Assembly: GCF_021602025.1 (NCBI RefSeq)
Contig: NZ_BQHW01000001.1
Location: 248,001 to 312,000 of the forward strand
Length of the DNA: 64,000 bases
Direction of reading: 5' to 3'
Origin: Pseudomonas ceruminis
Lineage (GTDB): Bacteria > Pseudomonadota > Gammaproteobacteria > Pseudomonadales > Pseudomonadaceae
Shown: positions 1 through 9,483 of the stretch, piece after piece
How positions within the stretch are numbered: the stretch's first letter is position 1
How the letters are laid out: each line of letters begins with the position of its first letter
Position numbers and translations under genes: made by a program
The notes under the pieces: model-generated
The model's database searches: none
Seen by the model: the letters and a program-made list of their open reading frames with translations, nothing else
What the model was told of the DNA's origin: nothing

Positions 1-624
1 GCCGGACTGCACCCAGGTCATGCCCAGCACGCGCGTCTCGGGGCGGATGGCCTGGCGGATATTGCCGAGCATTTCATCCACCGAAGCCAGGTGGGGGTCC
101 TTGAACAGCGTCACGCGGCGTACCTGGGTGCCCATCATCCGTTCGCGGTAGTCAAGCCGGGTATTGGTGGAGTAGTGCTCGTGGGCGCTGACCAGAATCT
201 CCTTGCCCGGCGGTACCTGCAGGCCACCGTAGATCATCGCCAAGCCATCTGTGGTGCTGCCGGTCAGGGCTACCTGGCCTGGCTGCACGCCGAAATACCG
301 GCCGGCCCAGGCGCGCACATCGTGTTCATACCCCCAGAGTTCCTCGCGGTCCCAGTCGACCATTTCCCCGGGGTTCTGGTCCAGGCGTGCGCGAAAGTGG
401 GCGATGGCGTCGCTCACCACACGGGGGTGAGAGGTGAGAAGGAAGTTACAGAAGTGCAGGTAGGCCGGGTCCAGGTCGAACTGCTGGCGCAGGGCCTGCC
501 ACTTGTCCTGGGTCGGTTGTGCCAGCGGCTTTGCGGCCTGGGCAACAGGGCTGAAGCCGGCCGCCAGGGGCAAGCCGGCGGCGAGCAGGCCGGCCTGCTT
601 CAGGAAATTACGGCGGTCGTTCAT
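1..624 (-). CDS. pvdN: PvdN-like periplasmic PLP-dependent enzyme (partial, C-terminus beyond window)
   Basis: Reading down from ATG at 624, the first 208 residues are visible and the gene runs off the left edge. It starts with a twin-arginine signal (RRNFLK near residues 4-9, then a hydrophobic stretch ending about AQA), followed by a class V aminotransferase-like fold (TGSTTDGLAMIY and SAHEHYSTN segments). PvdN is known as a Tat-exported PLP enzyme that converts the glutamic acid side chain of the pyoverdine precursor to the succinic form in the periplasm. The ATG shares its A with the stop of the upstream pvdM-like gene (TGATG), so translation is coupled. The PLP lysine lies outside the window. 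Identification rests on the Tat signal, the fold and the pvdM/pvdP context. Confidence 0.85.
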   Translation of the reverse strand, partial: MNDRRNFLKQAGLLAAGLPLAAGFSPVAQAAKPLAQPTQDKWQALRQQFDLDPAYLHFCNFLLTSHPRVVSDAIAHFRARLDQNPGEMVDWDREELWGYEHDVRAWAGRYFGVQPGQVALTGSTTDGLAMIYGGLQVPPGKEILVSAHEHYSTNTRLDYRERMMGTQVRRVTLFKDPHLASVDEMLGNIRQAIRPETRVLGMTWVQSG

Positions 625-1994
625 CAGCCGCGCCCCGCTTGTGCCTGGCCGGCAGCACCGGGCTTGCCCAGGCGCTGCACCGCTTCCCATACCCGCAGGA
701 AGTTGCCGCCCCACAGTTTGGCGATGTCCGCATCGGAGTAACCGCGCAGGATCAGCTCGGCGGTGACATTGCGCGACTCACCGACGTTCATCCAGCCCGT
801 AACCCCGCCGCCGTCGTTGAAGTCGGAGGCGATGCCGACATGGTCGATACCGATCTTGCGCACGGTGTAGTCGATGGCGTCCACCAGGTCCTTGACGGTG
901 GCGCGAGGCTCTTCTTCGAGGATGGCGTACAGCGCGCTGGCATACTCGCCGAACTTCTGCTCTGGCCAGATGGCGATGATCGCGTCGCCGGGCATCAGCG
1001 CGTTGGCCAGGCCGTTGAGCGGTTGCAGGTCGAAGCGTGCGCGCAGGGCATTGAGCTTGTCCAGGGTGGCCTGGCTCAGCGGCTTGAGGTAAGCGGGGAA
1101 GCCCACTACCTGGACCACGCCGCCGCTTTTCTTGATGGCTTGCAGTTCGCGGTCACTGAGGTTGCGTGGAATGTCCACCAGCGCGCGCGGTGCCGAGTGG
1201 GAGGCCACCATCGGGGCGCGGGTCAGGCGTGCCACGTCTTCCAGGGCCAGGGTAGACATCTGCGATACGTCGATGATCACGCCCAGGTCGTTGAGCCGCG
1301 CCACGGCCTGCTCGCCCAGGGGCGACAGGCCGCCGAGGGCGTCCGGCGTATCATTGAGGAAGGGCAGCGGGCGCGAGGAGTCGGCCCACGCGTTGTTGCC
1401 CACGTAGCTGAAACCGAACATGCGCATGCCGCGTGCAGCCCAGTCGTCCAGGGCGTTGAGGTCTTCGCCCAAGGGGTAGGCATTGAGCATGCTGAGGAAG
1501 ATGGCGAACTTGCCTTCACCGTGCAGCCGACGAAAATCGGCGGGGGTGTAGGCGATGCCGACCTGGTTGGGGAAGTCGCGGACCATGCCGGTGAGTATCT
1601 TGTAGCGTACTTCCTGTTGGTGGCGGGCTTCGTCGACGAAGGCGGCGGTGGGGCGATGGGGCGCGTTGGCGCCGCTCCAGATCTCGGGCCAGCCAAACAG
1701 GGTCAGCGCGGCGCCGGAAAGGCGGCCACGGCCAGCCTTGACCAGGTCGAACTGATGCTCGCCGTCCTTGTCCGCTTCCTGGCCCTCGGTGCCGAAGTTC
1801 AGCGGTACGGTGATGTGGCTGTCGAAGGAGATGATGCGCTCCTGCAGCGCATTGGCCTGTTTGATCACTTCGCGTGGGTAGCCTGCAGGCAGGTAAGCGA
1901 AGAAGTACCAGGCCGCTGTGGCCGCGAGCGCGATGATCAGCGTCAGGGCGACGAGGTAGGGGGCCTTGCTGAAGCGGGTCGTGTTCATTGCCAT
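624..1994 (-). CDS. pvdM: PvdM-like membrane-anchored dipeptidase-family (M19) protein, pyoverdine maturation
   Basis: 456 aa. One N-terminal hydrophobic segment (about residues 11-35) suggests an inner-membrane anchor facing the periplasm. The rest follows the renal dipeptidase (M19) pattern: FDSH near 57-60, GLSPLGEQAVARLNDLG, SHSAPRAL, HVGIASDF and WGGNFLRV. PvdM is reported to be needed for PvdP-dependent oxidation of ferribactin in the periplasm. Several M19 metal ligands look replaced: HxD reads H-I-T, the ExGGH region reads LNAYP, and DxSH reads DVSQ. Peptidase activity is therefore doubtful. It is the first gene of a minus-strand unit with pvdN, preceded by a PvdS-type box. Two ATGs (1994, 1988) are possible starts. 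Confidence 0.85.
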   Translation of the reverse strand: MAMNTTRFSKAPYLVALTLIIALAATAAWYFFAYLPAGYPREVIKQANALQERIISFDSHITVPLNFGTEGQEADKDGEHQFDLVKAGRGRLSGAALTLFGWPEIWSGANAPHRPTAAFVDEARHQQEVRYKILTGMVRDFPNQVGIAYTPADFRRLHGEGKFAIFLSMLNAYPLGEDLNALDDWAARGMRMFGFSYVGNNAWADSSRPLPFLNDTPDALGGLSPLGEQAVARLNDLGVIIDVSQMSTLALEDVARLTRAPMVASHSAPRALVDIPRNLSDRELQAIKKSGGVVQVVGFPAYLKPLSQATLDKLNALRARFDLQPLNGLANALMPGDAIIAIWPEQKFGEYASALYAILEEEPRATVKDLVDAIDYTVRKIGIDHVGIASDFNDGGGVTGWMNVGESRNVTAELILRGYSDADIAKLWGGNFLRVWEAVQRLGKPGAAGQAQAGRG

Positions 1995-2061
1995 CCCGTT
2001 GATTGCCAGGGTCGATGCGATGCCGGCGCCCGCCGCTGCGGGGCTTGCCTGTCACGGAGGG

Positions 2062-2085
2062 ACGAGAGGGCTGCAGGGAAATTTA
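2062..2085 (-). promoter_or_regulatory. PvdS iron-starvation box for pvdMN
   Basis: On the minus strand the sequence reads TAAAT, 16 bases, CGT. This matches the iron-starvation box recognised by the ECF sigma factor PvdS (TAAAT-N16/17-CGT). It lies about 70 bases upstream of the pvdM start and is paired with a second box on the other strand for pvdP. Confidence 0.8.
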
Positions 2086-2100
2086 GCGCCGCAGTACCGG

Positions 2101-2124
2101 TAAATTTGATTCGTGGCCTCTCGT
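2101..2124 (+). promoter_or_regulatory. PvdS iron-starvation box for pvdP
   Basis: Plus strand TAAAT, 16 bases, CGT, a match to the PvdS promoter. Its flanks (TAAATTT...CCTCTCGT) are nearly the same as those of the divergent box 16 bases away. The box covers the GTG at 2113, so that codon cannot be the start of pvdP and the ATG at 2167 is preferred. Confidence 0.8.
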
Positions 2125-2166
2125 TCTAGCTCCAAAGGCGTGGCTGACACGGATACGGATGTGGCG

Positions 2167-3816
2167 ATGAGGTTTTCCAGGCGTGGGTTCATGGTGGGGC
2201 TGGCGGTAGCCGGGGCTGCGGGTTCGGCGGCGTGGTACGCACGTCAGCCGCGGGACTACGATGAAACGCTCGAGAAGGACGAGGTGCTGACGCCTGGCGA
2301 GGCCAGTGTCGAGGCCCCCGAAGCAGGTGGGGTGAGAATCGCCGATACGCTGCGCGGCATCTGGGACCTGCGCTTTGGCGGCGTAGACGGCGGCCTGGAC
2401 GGTTTGCCGCTGCAGGCGGTGCAGATGCTGCTCGACGTCGGTCCCAGCGGCCGTTCACTGCGTGGGTTCATCGACGTCGCAGAACGGCTGCGTGGCGAAC
2501 AGACGCCGCGCTACCGGGTGCTGGGCGAGCTGGTTGCCGCCGACGCCAGGACGCTGCGCTGGCGCTTGGTGCCGGCTGGCGAGTCGGTGCCCAGCCACAT
2601 GCTGGAAGCGACCTTGGACGAGGTTTGGGGTGCCTGGGGCGATGCGGGGGCAGGTACCCTGACCGGGCGCATTCGCCGCATCGACCGCCCGCTGTCGCTG
2701 CCCGAGCCGGACAGCCATTTTGTTGCCACCAAGCGCGCCTTCCCCGAGGCTCGCCAGGTCACGCCGCTGGCACCCGCGCTGATGGCCTGGCTGGTATCGC
2801 CCGAACATCGTCTGTTCCACCAGGTGTGGCATGCCACACGGGACAAGTGGCACCGCCTTGACCAGGACAAGCGCGATGCCCTGCGCGGTGCCGGCTGGCA
2901 ACCCGGCCCGCGTGACGCCGAGCGGGGGGCGCGAGGGCGGCGCAAGCACCTCAATGGCTCAGGCGAGGATTTCTTCTTCATGCACCGACACATGCTCGGG
3001 TATGCCCGTAGCCTGCAACCGGACCTGCCCAATTGGGCGCGCCTGCCATTGCCGTCACCGCAGCTCGAGTACGACCGCGTGGGGTTCATTCGCTACCAGG
3101 AAAACCACGATGGCAATTCGGTGCCCCCTGCCTGGGTCGCGGCGCAGGACGATGAATTGAGCCAGTGGTTGCACGGCATCAAGGCGGCAGAAACCTTCTT
3201 CAGCAATTTCCAGGTGTGGGAATCGAATTATCAGGACCCGGACTACCTCAGTCGCCTGACCCTGGGGCAGTTTGGTTCCGAAGTCGAGCTGAACATTCAC
3301 GACTGGTTGCACATGCGCTGGGCCACCGTGACCCGCGACCCGTCAAACGGCATGCCGGTGGTGGGTGATCGCGACCAGGTCGACTACGCGGCGCGCTGGT
3401 ACCGTGCCGAGAACGACTTTCTCGGTGATCCGTTTTCATCCCACGTGAACCCGGTGTTCTGGCGCTTCCATGGTTGGATCGACGACCGTATCGAGGACTG
3501 GTACCGCGCTCACGAGCGCGCGCACCCGGGTGAGGTGCAGCGCCGGGTGGTCAACGGTGTTTCCTGGTTCGCCCCCGGGCCCTGGGTGGACGTGGCCGAC
3601 CCTTGGCTGGGGCCGTTGACCCATGGGTGCGGAGGTATCGCCGACGCCGGTGGCGGGGCAGGGGAAATGGAAGTCGAGGCCATGAAACTGGCATTGCGTA
3701 TCACCTTCAGCGGGGACAGCGATGTCAGTGACCTGCTGCGGCGCGTGCCGCGCAGGCCCTGGTATGCGCGCCACCTGAAGTTGCCAGGCCCACGCTCAAA
3801 GGCTGACGGGCTGTAA
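2167..3816 (+). CDS. pvdP: PvdP-like periplasmic tyrosinase, pyoverdine chromophore formation
   Basis: 549 aa from ATG 2167. The protein begins with a Tat signal (SRRGFM at 4-9, hydrophobic to about 24). The C-terminal half holds tyrosinase copper-site histidines: MHRHM near 271, HDWLH near 377 and RFHGW near 431. PvdP is the tyrosinase that oxidises ferribactin to dihydropyoverdine and closes the chromophore in the periplasm. The N-terminal half before the tyrosinase domain (about 50-250) matches the two-part layout of the family. An in-frame GTG at 2113 is rejected because it lies within the PvdS box. The Shine-Dalgarno sequence is weak (GGAT upstream). The gene converges on the endonuclease gene. 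Confidence 0.88.
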   Translation: MRFSRRGFMVGLAVAGAAGSAAWYARQPRDYDETLEKDEVLTPGEASVEAPEAGGVRIADTLRGIWDLRFGGVDGGLDGLPLQAVQMLLDVGPSGRSLRGFIDVAERLRGEQTPRYRVLGELVAADARTLRWRLVPAGESVPSHMLEATLDEVWGAWGDAGAGTLTGRIRRIDRPLSLPEPDSHFVATKRAFPEARQVTPLAPALMAWLVSPEHRLFHQVWHATRDKWHRLDQDKRDALRGAGWQPGPRDAERGARGRRKHLNGSGEDFFFMHRHMLGYARSLQPDLPNWARLPLPSPQLEYDRVGFIRYQENHDGNSVPPAWVAAQDDELSQWLHGIKAAETFFSNFQVWESNYQDPDYLSRLTLGQFGSEVELNIHDWLHMRWATVTRDPSNGMPVVGDRDQVDYAARWYRAENDFLGDPFSSHVNPVFWRFHGWIDDRIEDWYRAHERAHPGEVQRRVVNGVSWFAPGPWVDVADPWLGPLTHGCGGIADAGGGAGEMEVEAMKLALRITFSGDSDVSDLLRRVPRRPWYARHLKLPGPRSKADGL

Positions 3817-3831
3817 AGCCCGCGCCATGTG

Positions 3832-3860
3832 CTTCGCGGGTGGACCCGCTGCTGCAGGGG
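3832..3860. repeat. Single degenerate REP-like remnant
   Basis: The segment reads CTTCGCGGGTGGACCCGC then CTGCAGGGG, which resembles a decayed copy of the REP unit seen intact at 23424. It sits between the convergent ends of pvdP and the endonuclease gene. A small hairpin (GGGCT-gtaa-AGCCC) at the pvdP stop lacks a T-run. Confidence 0.4.
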
Positions 3861-3869
3861 ATGGAACTG

Positions 3870-4820
3870 CTATTTGCAGTTACCGGCCTTGCGATAGCCC
3901 GCAGCCTGCGCTTGTGCTTCGCTGCCGAAAGCGACTTGGTTTTTCTGGGCCACCTGGCTGTAGCCCGGGCAGCCGCTGGCCAGGTGATACAGATGGCTGG
4001 TGCGGTTGCCGATGATCGCACCGTCTATCGAGGCGCTCGCCAGGGTCGGCTTGGCCTGAGCGGGCACTGAAGCGGCAATGCTGGCACCTGCGGGCTTGTA
4101 GCCAAGCGTCCAGGTGCGCTCGCCGGTGACGAAGGGGTTGGCATGCCCCATGACCTGGGCAATACGTTGGTCGCGCTCCTTTTCCCATGCCGACACCGGA
4201 TGCTGCTTGTCCCAGGCCATGAGCAGCTGTTGCTGCTGGCGCGACATGCTCAACTGGTACCGGTCGAACATGTAGAACGTTGTGCGCGCCACCAAGCCTT
4301 TCACTTCGTCGCGCGGTTCCGCAGCTTTTTGCTGGAAGTCGATCCTGGTGGTGCACTGGCCGTATTGTGGCGCAACCCCCGAGACCATGCCGTAGTTGAA
4401 GTTGCTGCGGTCACCATTCACTTCACCCACGGACGGGTAGAGGTTGAACAGGTCGGCCTCCATGGCGCGGAAGGTCGGGTCGCTATCGACGCAGTGCTCG
4501 CGCCCACCGTTCTGCCAGCATTGGCGCTGGTGGCCAAATGTCCACGCCGGCACGATGTGCTCCCACTCGGTACGCTCGGCACGGGTCTGCAGTTTGCGGG
4601 CCTGGTAACCACAGGACTTCAAGTCTACCCGGCCGCCGGACTTGCCTACCCAGGTCCACTTGCAGCCGCAGTACAGATCCCCCATGGCGCTATCGGCCTG
4701 GTCAAGATAGATGCGCTGCTTGGCGACAACTTTGGCTTCGGTAAAGGTGGCGGGAGGATTGGCGAGGGCAGGCGAGACGGCGGTGAGGGCGAGGGTTACG
4801 ACGTACAGCAGTTTCTTCAT
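3870..4820 (-). CDS. Secreted endonuclease I (EndA/NucM family) with C-terminal Ada-like metal-binding tail
   Basis: 316 aa. A Sec signal peptide (about residues 1-20, cleaving after ALA) leads into an endonuclease I domain containing the EWEHIVPA active-site motif, FNLYPSVGEVNGDRSNFNYG and paired cysteines (CGCKW, CGYQ, CWQNGG, HCVD). Such enzymes are periplasmic or extracellular nonspecific DNases stabilised by disulfides. The last 50 residues (GNRTSHLYHLASGCPGYSQV ... AAGYRKAGNC) form a separate small domain of the Ada metal-binding type. A TATAAT box precedes the gene. It is the only gene of its unit. Confidence 0.85.
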   Translation of the reverse strand: MKKLLYVVTLALTAVSPALANPPATFTEAKVVAKQRIYLDQADSAMGDLYCGCKWTWVGKSGGRVDLKSCGYQARKLQTRAERTEWEHIVPAWTFGHQRQCWQNGGREHCVDSDPTFRAMEADLFNLYPSVGEVNGDRSNFNYGMVSGVAPQYGQCTTRIDFQQKAAEPRDEVKGLVARTTFYMFDRYQLSMSRQQQQLLMAWDKQHPVSAWEKERDQRIAQVMGHANPFVTGERTWTLGYKPAGASIAASVPAQAKPTLASASIDGAIIGNRTSHLYHLASGCPGYSQVAQKNQVAFGSEAQAQAAGYRKAGNCK

Positions 4821-4851
4821 GAGAAAACATCATCGGATTTTTGGGGGCGGG

Positions 4852-4880
4852 ATTATACGACCTGCTGACATTGATTGAAG
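4852..4880 (-). promoter_or_regulatory. Putative sigma-70 promoter of the endonuclease gene
   Basis: On the minus strand there is a perfect TATAAT (plus-strand 4852-4857) about 30 bases upstream of the start codon. A weak TTCAAT -35 lies 16 bases further upstream. The -10 is convincing; the -35 is poor. Confidence 0.5.
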
Positions 4881-4974
4881 AAATGTCCCATGACTTTGCT
4901 GGCACAGGCCTACATTACCCACGCTGTGCCCACCCTTCGCCATGCCACCCCGCCCGCGAGGTGGCAGGGTGTGC

Positions 4975-5541
4975 TCAGGCTGGCCTGGTTTCCAGGGCTT
5001 TTTCACGCTCATCGGTGCCTTGCGAGGCGGCGATGTCGGTACCCTGGCGAGCCTGTGCAGCGCGTGCAGCCTCCTGTTCCACTTTCGCCTGGGTTTTCAT
5101 CCGGACGTCTTCCTGCAGACGCTGCGCGATTTGCCTGTCGACCTGGTCTTTCTTCTCCGGTGGCAGGCTGTTGTAGTCATCCTCGGTCAAGCCCAGTTCT
5201 TGCAAGATCTTTTCCTTGATCTTCTCCTCCGGTGACTTGGCCATGTAATCACGGAAGTCCTGCACGGCCTTGCTGGTTTGCTCGGTCGGGGCGCCGGCCA
5301 GCCGGTGTGTGGCAAGGCCTGGGTTCTGCAGCAGCACCTTGAGCTTGGCGAAGGCCTCTTCGCGCGCATCATCGGCGTTTTGCTGCGAAGTATTGCCCTG
5401 GCTGTTCTGCTGCGCTGAAGCCGAGGGGGTGGCCAGCGGCGCGCGAAACGGGGTGCCAGCGGCAGGCGCTGGGTCCTGGCCGGTGCGGTGGTGATGTTGC
5501 ACGTTGGCCTGCCAACCCAGGCCGTTGAGGGTGATCGCCAT
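4975..5541 (-). CDS. Hypothetical cytoplasmic protein, charged and helical
   Basis: 188 aa from the ATG at 5541, which has GGAGG seven bases upstream; the track's longer upstream start has no such site. No signal peptide or membrane segment. The N-terminal third is Gln/Ser/Ala-rich and probably disordered. From about residue 60 the protein is highly charged and helical (REEAFAKLKVLL, EEKIKEKILQELGLTEDDY, EKKDQVDRQIAQRLQE) with an Ala/Gln/Glu-rich coiled-coil-like end. I do not recognise a function. It is divergent from the PAS-GGDEF gene, with 214 bases between the two. Confidence 0.7.
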   Translation of the reverse strand: MAITLNGLGWQANVQHHHRTGQDPAPAAGTPFRAPLATPSASAQQNSQGNTSQQNADDAREEAFAKLKVLLQNPGLATHRLAGAPTEQTSKAVQDFRDYMAKSPEEKIKEKILQELGLTEDDYNSLPPEKKDQVDRQIAQRLQEDVRMKTQAKVEQEAARAAQARQGTDIAASQGTDEREKALETRPA

Positions 5542-5755
5542 GTAGCCTCCTTGGACATTGCAAAACAGGGGAACCTGGGCAAAACCCATGCCAGCCCGCC
5601 GGGGTGCGAAAATAGGCCATTGCGGCTATTCCGGTCGCCACCTGCACGGCATATGCTCGCCCTGCAGGGGAACGAACTTGCCGCTTGCGGCAATCATGAG
5701 CATTGTCGGCAGCCTTGACCGGGGCGCAGTTGCTGGACACCAGGGAGAGCGTCCT

Positions 5756-6754
5756 ATGAGTCAGGAACCAATGCCGGGGCCCGCGGGCTTCAGTGAACAG
5801 CAGTTGCACACGCTTTTCGATTTGATCAGTGACGGTATATGGGACTGGCATGCCAATAGCGGCTACGTCTACCGCAACCCCGGCTGGTACGCCATGCTCG
5901 GCTACCCCAGCCATTCGCTGGCCAATACCGTGCTGACCTGGGAGAGCGTGATCCACCCCGAGGACTACCCACGGGTGATGGCGCACTTCGAGGCCTACAT
6001 CAACCAGCGCAACGAGCGCTACCTCATCGAGTACCGCTGCCGCTGCCAGGACGGCAGTTACCTGTGGATCGAAGACAGCGGCCATATCATCGACCGCAAC
6101 GCCGATGGCTCGGTGGCGCGCATGCTGGGCGCCCACCGCAACATCGATGCGGGCAAACGCCTGGTGGCCGAACTGGAGCAGAAAAACCAGTCTCTGGAAA
6201 CCTTGGTGGCGGAACATACCCGTGAGCTGTCATGGGTGAACCAGCAGTTGCAGCGTCAGCTCGACGAAAACCGCGAGCTGGCCGAGCGTGATGCCTTGAC
6301 CCGCGTGGCCAATCGCTATCGGCTGGAAAAATCGCTGCAACAGGCGTGCGAGCGCGCTCTGCGTTTTCGCCAGCCTCTGGCGCTGATCGTCATGGACCTG
6401 GATGACTTCAAACCGATCAATGATCGCTATGGCCACGCGCGGGGCGATGCGGCGCTGGTGCGGGTGGTCGACCAGGTGCGCAGTTGCCTGCGCGAGCAGG
6501 ATCTGCTGGCGCGCTGGGGGGGTGACGAGTTTGTCATGGTCTTGCCGCAGACTTCGTTGGGCGAGGCGCTGGAGGTGGCGCAAACGCTGCAGCAGGTGCT
6601 CATGCGGGTGGAACCTGTGGGAGAGTGCCGGCTCACCATGAGCTATGGGGTGGTGCAATGGCGCGAAGGTGAAGACCAGCTTGCACTGCTGGGCCGTGCC
6701 GACCAGGCCCTGTACCGGGCAAAAGGGAAGGGCAAGAATACGGTGTCGGAGTAG
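5756..6754 (+). CDS. PAS-GGDEF diguanylate cyclase
   Basis: 332 aa from the ATG at 5756, preceded by GGGAGAG. A PAS domain with PAC region (about 14-135: LISDGIWDWHANSG, WESVIHPEDYPRV, GSYLWIEDSG) is joined by a coiled-coil linker (135-175) to a GGDEF domain. The active-site GGDEF is intact at 255-259 and an RxxD inhibitory I-site (REQD, 246-249) lies exactly five residues before it. It should make c-di-GMP with product feedback. There is no signal peptide or membrane helix, so it is a soluble sensor. Longer in-frame upstream starts lack a ribosome-binding site. It converges on the bkd operon, with that operon's terminator between them. Confidence 0.9.
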   Translation: MSQEPMPGPAGFSEQQLHTLFDLISDGIWDWHANSGYVYRNPGWYAMLGYPSHSLANTVLTWESVIHPEDYPRVMAHFEAYINQRNERYLIEYRCRCQDGSYLWIEDSGHIIDRNADGSVARMLGAHRNIDAGKRLVAELEQKNQSLETLVAEHTRELSWVNQQLQRQLDENRELAERDALTRVANRYRLEKSLQQACERALRFRQPLALIVMDLDDFKPINDRYGHARGDAALVRVVDQVRSCLREQDLLARWGGDEFVMVLPQTSLGEALEVAQTLQQVLMRVEPVGECRLTMSYGVVQWREGEDQLALLGRADQALYRAKGKGKNTVSE

Positions 6755-6767
6755 CCCACGATCACTG

Positions 6768-6802
6768 AAAAAAGACCCGTGGCGCCTGGGGCGCCGCGGG
6801 TC
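6768..6802 (-). terminator. Rho-independent terminator of the bkd operon
   Basis: Read on the minus strand, a 13-base-pair stem (GACCCGCGGCGCC / GGCGCCACGGGTC) with a three-base loop is followed by six T. It lies just past the lpdV stop. Confidence 0.85.
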
Positions 6803-6826
6803 AAATCGGCCGCAGCCGCTTCAGTG

Positions 6827-8206
<1,380 letters not shown>

Positions 8207-8208
8207 GC

Positions 8209-9483
8209 TCACTCCACGAACAGGCAGGCGGGCTGCTCAAGCAGGCTGCGTACGGCCTGGATGAACAATGCGGCATCCATGCCATCGACCACCCGGTGGT
8301 CGAACGAGCTGGACAGGTTCATCATCTTGCGCACGACGATCTGGCCGTCGATCACCACGGGCCGCTCGACGATACGGTTGACACCAACGATCGCCACTTC
8401 CGGGGTGTTGACCACCGGCGTGCTGACGATGCCGCCCAATGCGCCGAGGCTGGTCAGGGTGATGGTCGAGCCGGACAGTTCTTCGCGGCTGGCCTTGTTG
8501 TTGCGCGCGGCACTGGCCAGGCGCGAAATCTCGCCGGCATTGCCCCACAGGCTGCCGGCCTCGGCATGGCGCAGCACCGGTACCACCAGGCCGTTGTCAC
8601 CTTGCGTGGCGATGCCGACATGCACCGCACCATGGCGGGTGATGACCTGGGCTTCGTCGTCGTAGGTGGCGTTGATCTGCGGGAAATCGCGCAGGGCGAC
8701 GACCAGTGCACGGACCAGGAACGGTAGCAGGGTCAGTTTGCCGCGGCGCTCGCCGTGCTGGCTGTTGAGCTGCTGGCGCAGGGCTTCCAGGGCGGTGACG
8801 TCGATTTCTTCGACGTAGCTGAAGTGTGCGACGCGGCGCTTGGCATCCTGCATACGCTGGGCAATCTTGCGGCGCAGGCCGATCACTTGCACCTGCTCGC
8901 TGTCGGTGCGCCTGGCGTAGCCGCCTGGCGCTTGGCCCGCAGGGCTCTGGGGCGGCTTGCTCATGAAGGCATCGAGGTCTTCGTGCAGGATGCGCCCGGC
9001 CGGGCCTGAGCCATGCACGTAACGCAGTTCGATACCCGCGTCCAGGGCGCGCTTGCGCACGGCCGGAGAGGCCAGGGGCTTGTCGCTGGCCTGGCGCGGT
9101 ACAATCGGCGCAGCACCCTGTGCAGCGGATGCCGGGGTGGCCACAGGCTGTGGCTCGACACGGGGTTCGGGTTTGCTGGCCACCGGTGCTGGCTGCGGCT
9201 CGGTCGGCTTGGCCTGCGGCGCGTCCACATGGTTGCCGCTGCCTTCCACCTCGATGCGGATCAGCTCGCTGCCGACCGCCATCACTTCACCTGGCTGGCC
9301 ACCCAGGGCCAGTACCTTGCCGCTGACCGGCGAAGGGATTTCCACGGTGGCCTTGTCGGTCATGACGTCGGCCACTACCTGGTCCTCGGCGATCACATCG
9401 CCGACCTTGACGAACCACTCCACCAACTCGACCTGCGCGATGCCTTCGCCGATGTCCGGCATCTTGATGACGTGCGTGCCCAT
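8209..9483 (-). CDS. bkdB: Branched-chain keto-acid dehydrogenase E2, lipoamide acyltransferase
   Basis: 424 aa. N-terminal lipoyl domain with the modified lysine in [10 protein letters not shown] (Lys44), a Pro/Ala/Gln linker (about 85-135), an E1/E3 subunit-binding domain ([28 protein letters not shown], about 140-175) and a catalytic acyltransferase domain ending with DHRVVDGMD (His396, Asp400). It moves branched acyl groups from E1 to CoA and forms the core of the complex. It lies directly against bkdAB, whose stop is adjacent to its start, and next to lpdV downstream. Confidence 0.96.
   Translation of the reverse strand: MGTHVIKMPDIGEGIAQVELVEWFVKVGDVIAEDQVVADVMTDKATVEIPSPVSGKVLALGGQPGEVMAVGSELIRIEVEGSGNHVDAPQAKPTEPQPAPVASKPEPRVEPQPVATPASAAQGAAPIVPRQASDKPLASPAVRKRALDAGIELRYVHGSGPAGRILHEDLDAFMSKPPQSPAGQAPGGYARRTDSEQVQVIGLRRKIAQRMQDAKRRVAHFSYVEEIDVTALEALRQQLNSQHGERRGKLTLLPFLVRALVVALRDFPQINATYDDEAQVITRHGAVHVGIATQGDNGLVVPVLRHAEAGSLWGNAGEISRLASAARNNKASREELSGSTITLTSLGALGGIVSTPVVNTPEVAIVGVNRIVERPVVIDGQIVVRKMMNLSSSFDHRVVDGMDAALFIQAVRSLLEQPACLFVE

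Noticed and set aside
639-2129. 496-codon plus-strand frame over pvdM
   Set aside because: PvdM on the minus strand explains the region and has paired IS-box and overlap evidence.
5558-5755. 66-codon N-terminal extension of the PAS-GGDEF protein
   Set aside because: No ribosome-binding site at the early start, composition unlike a protein domain, and the ATG at 5756 has GGGAGAG and leads straight into PAS.
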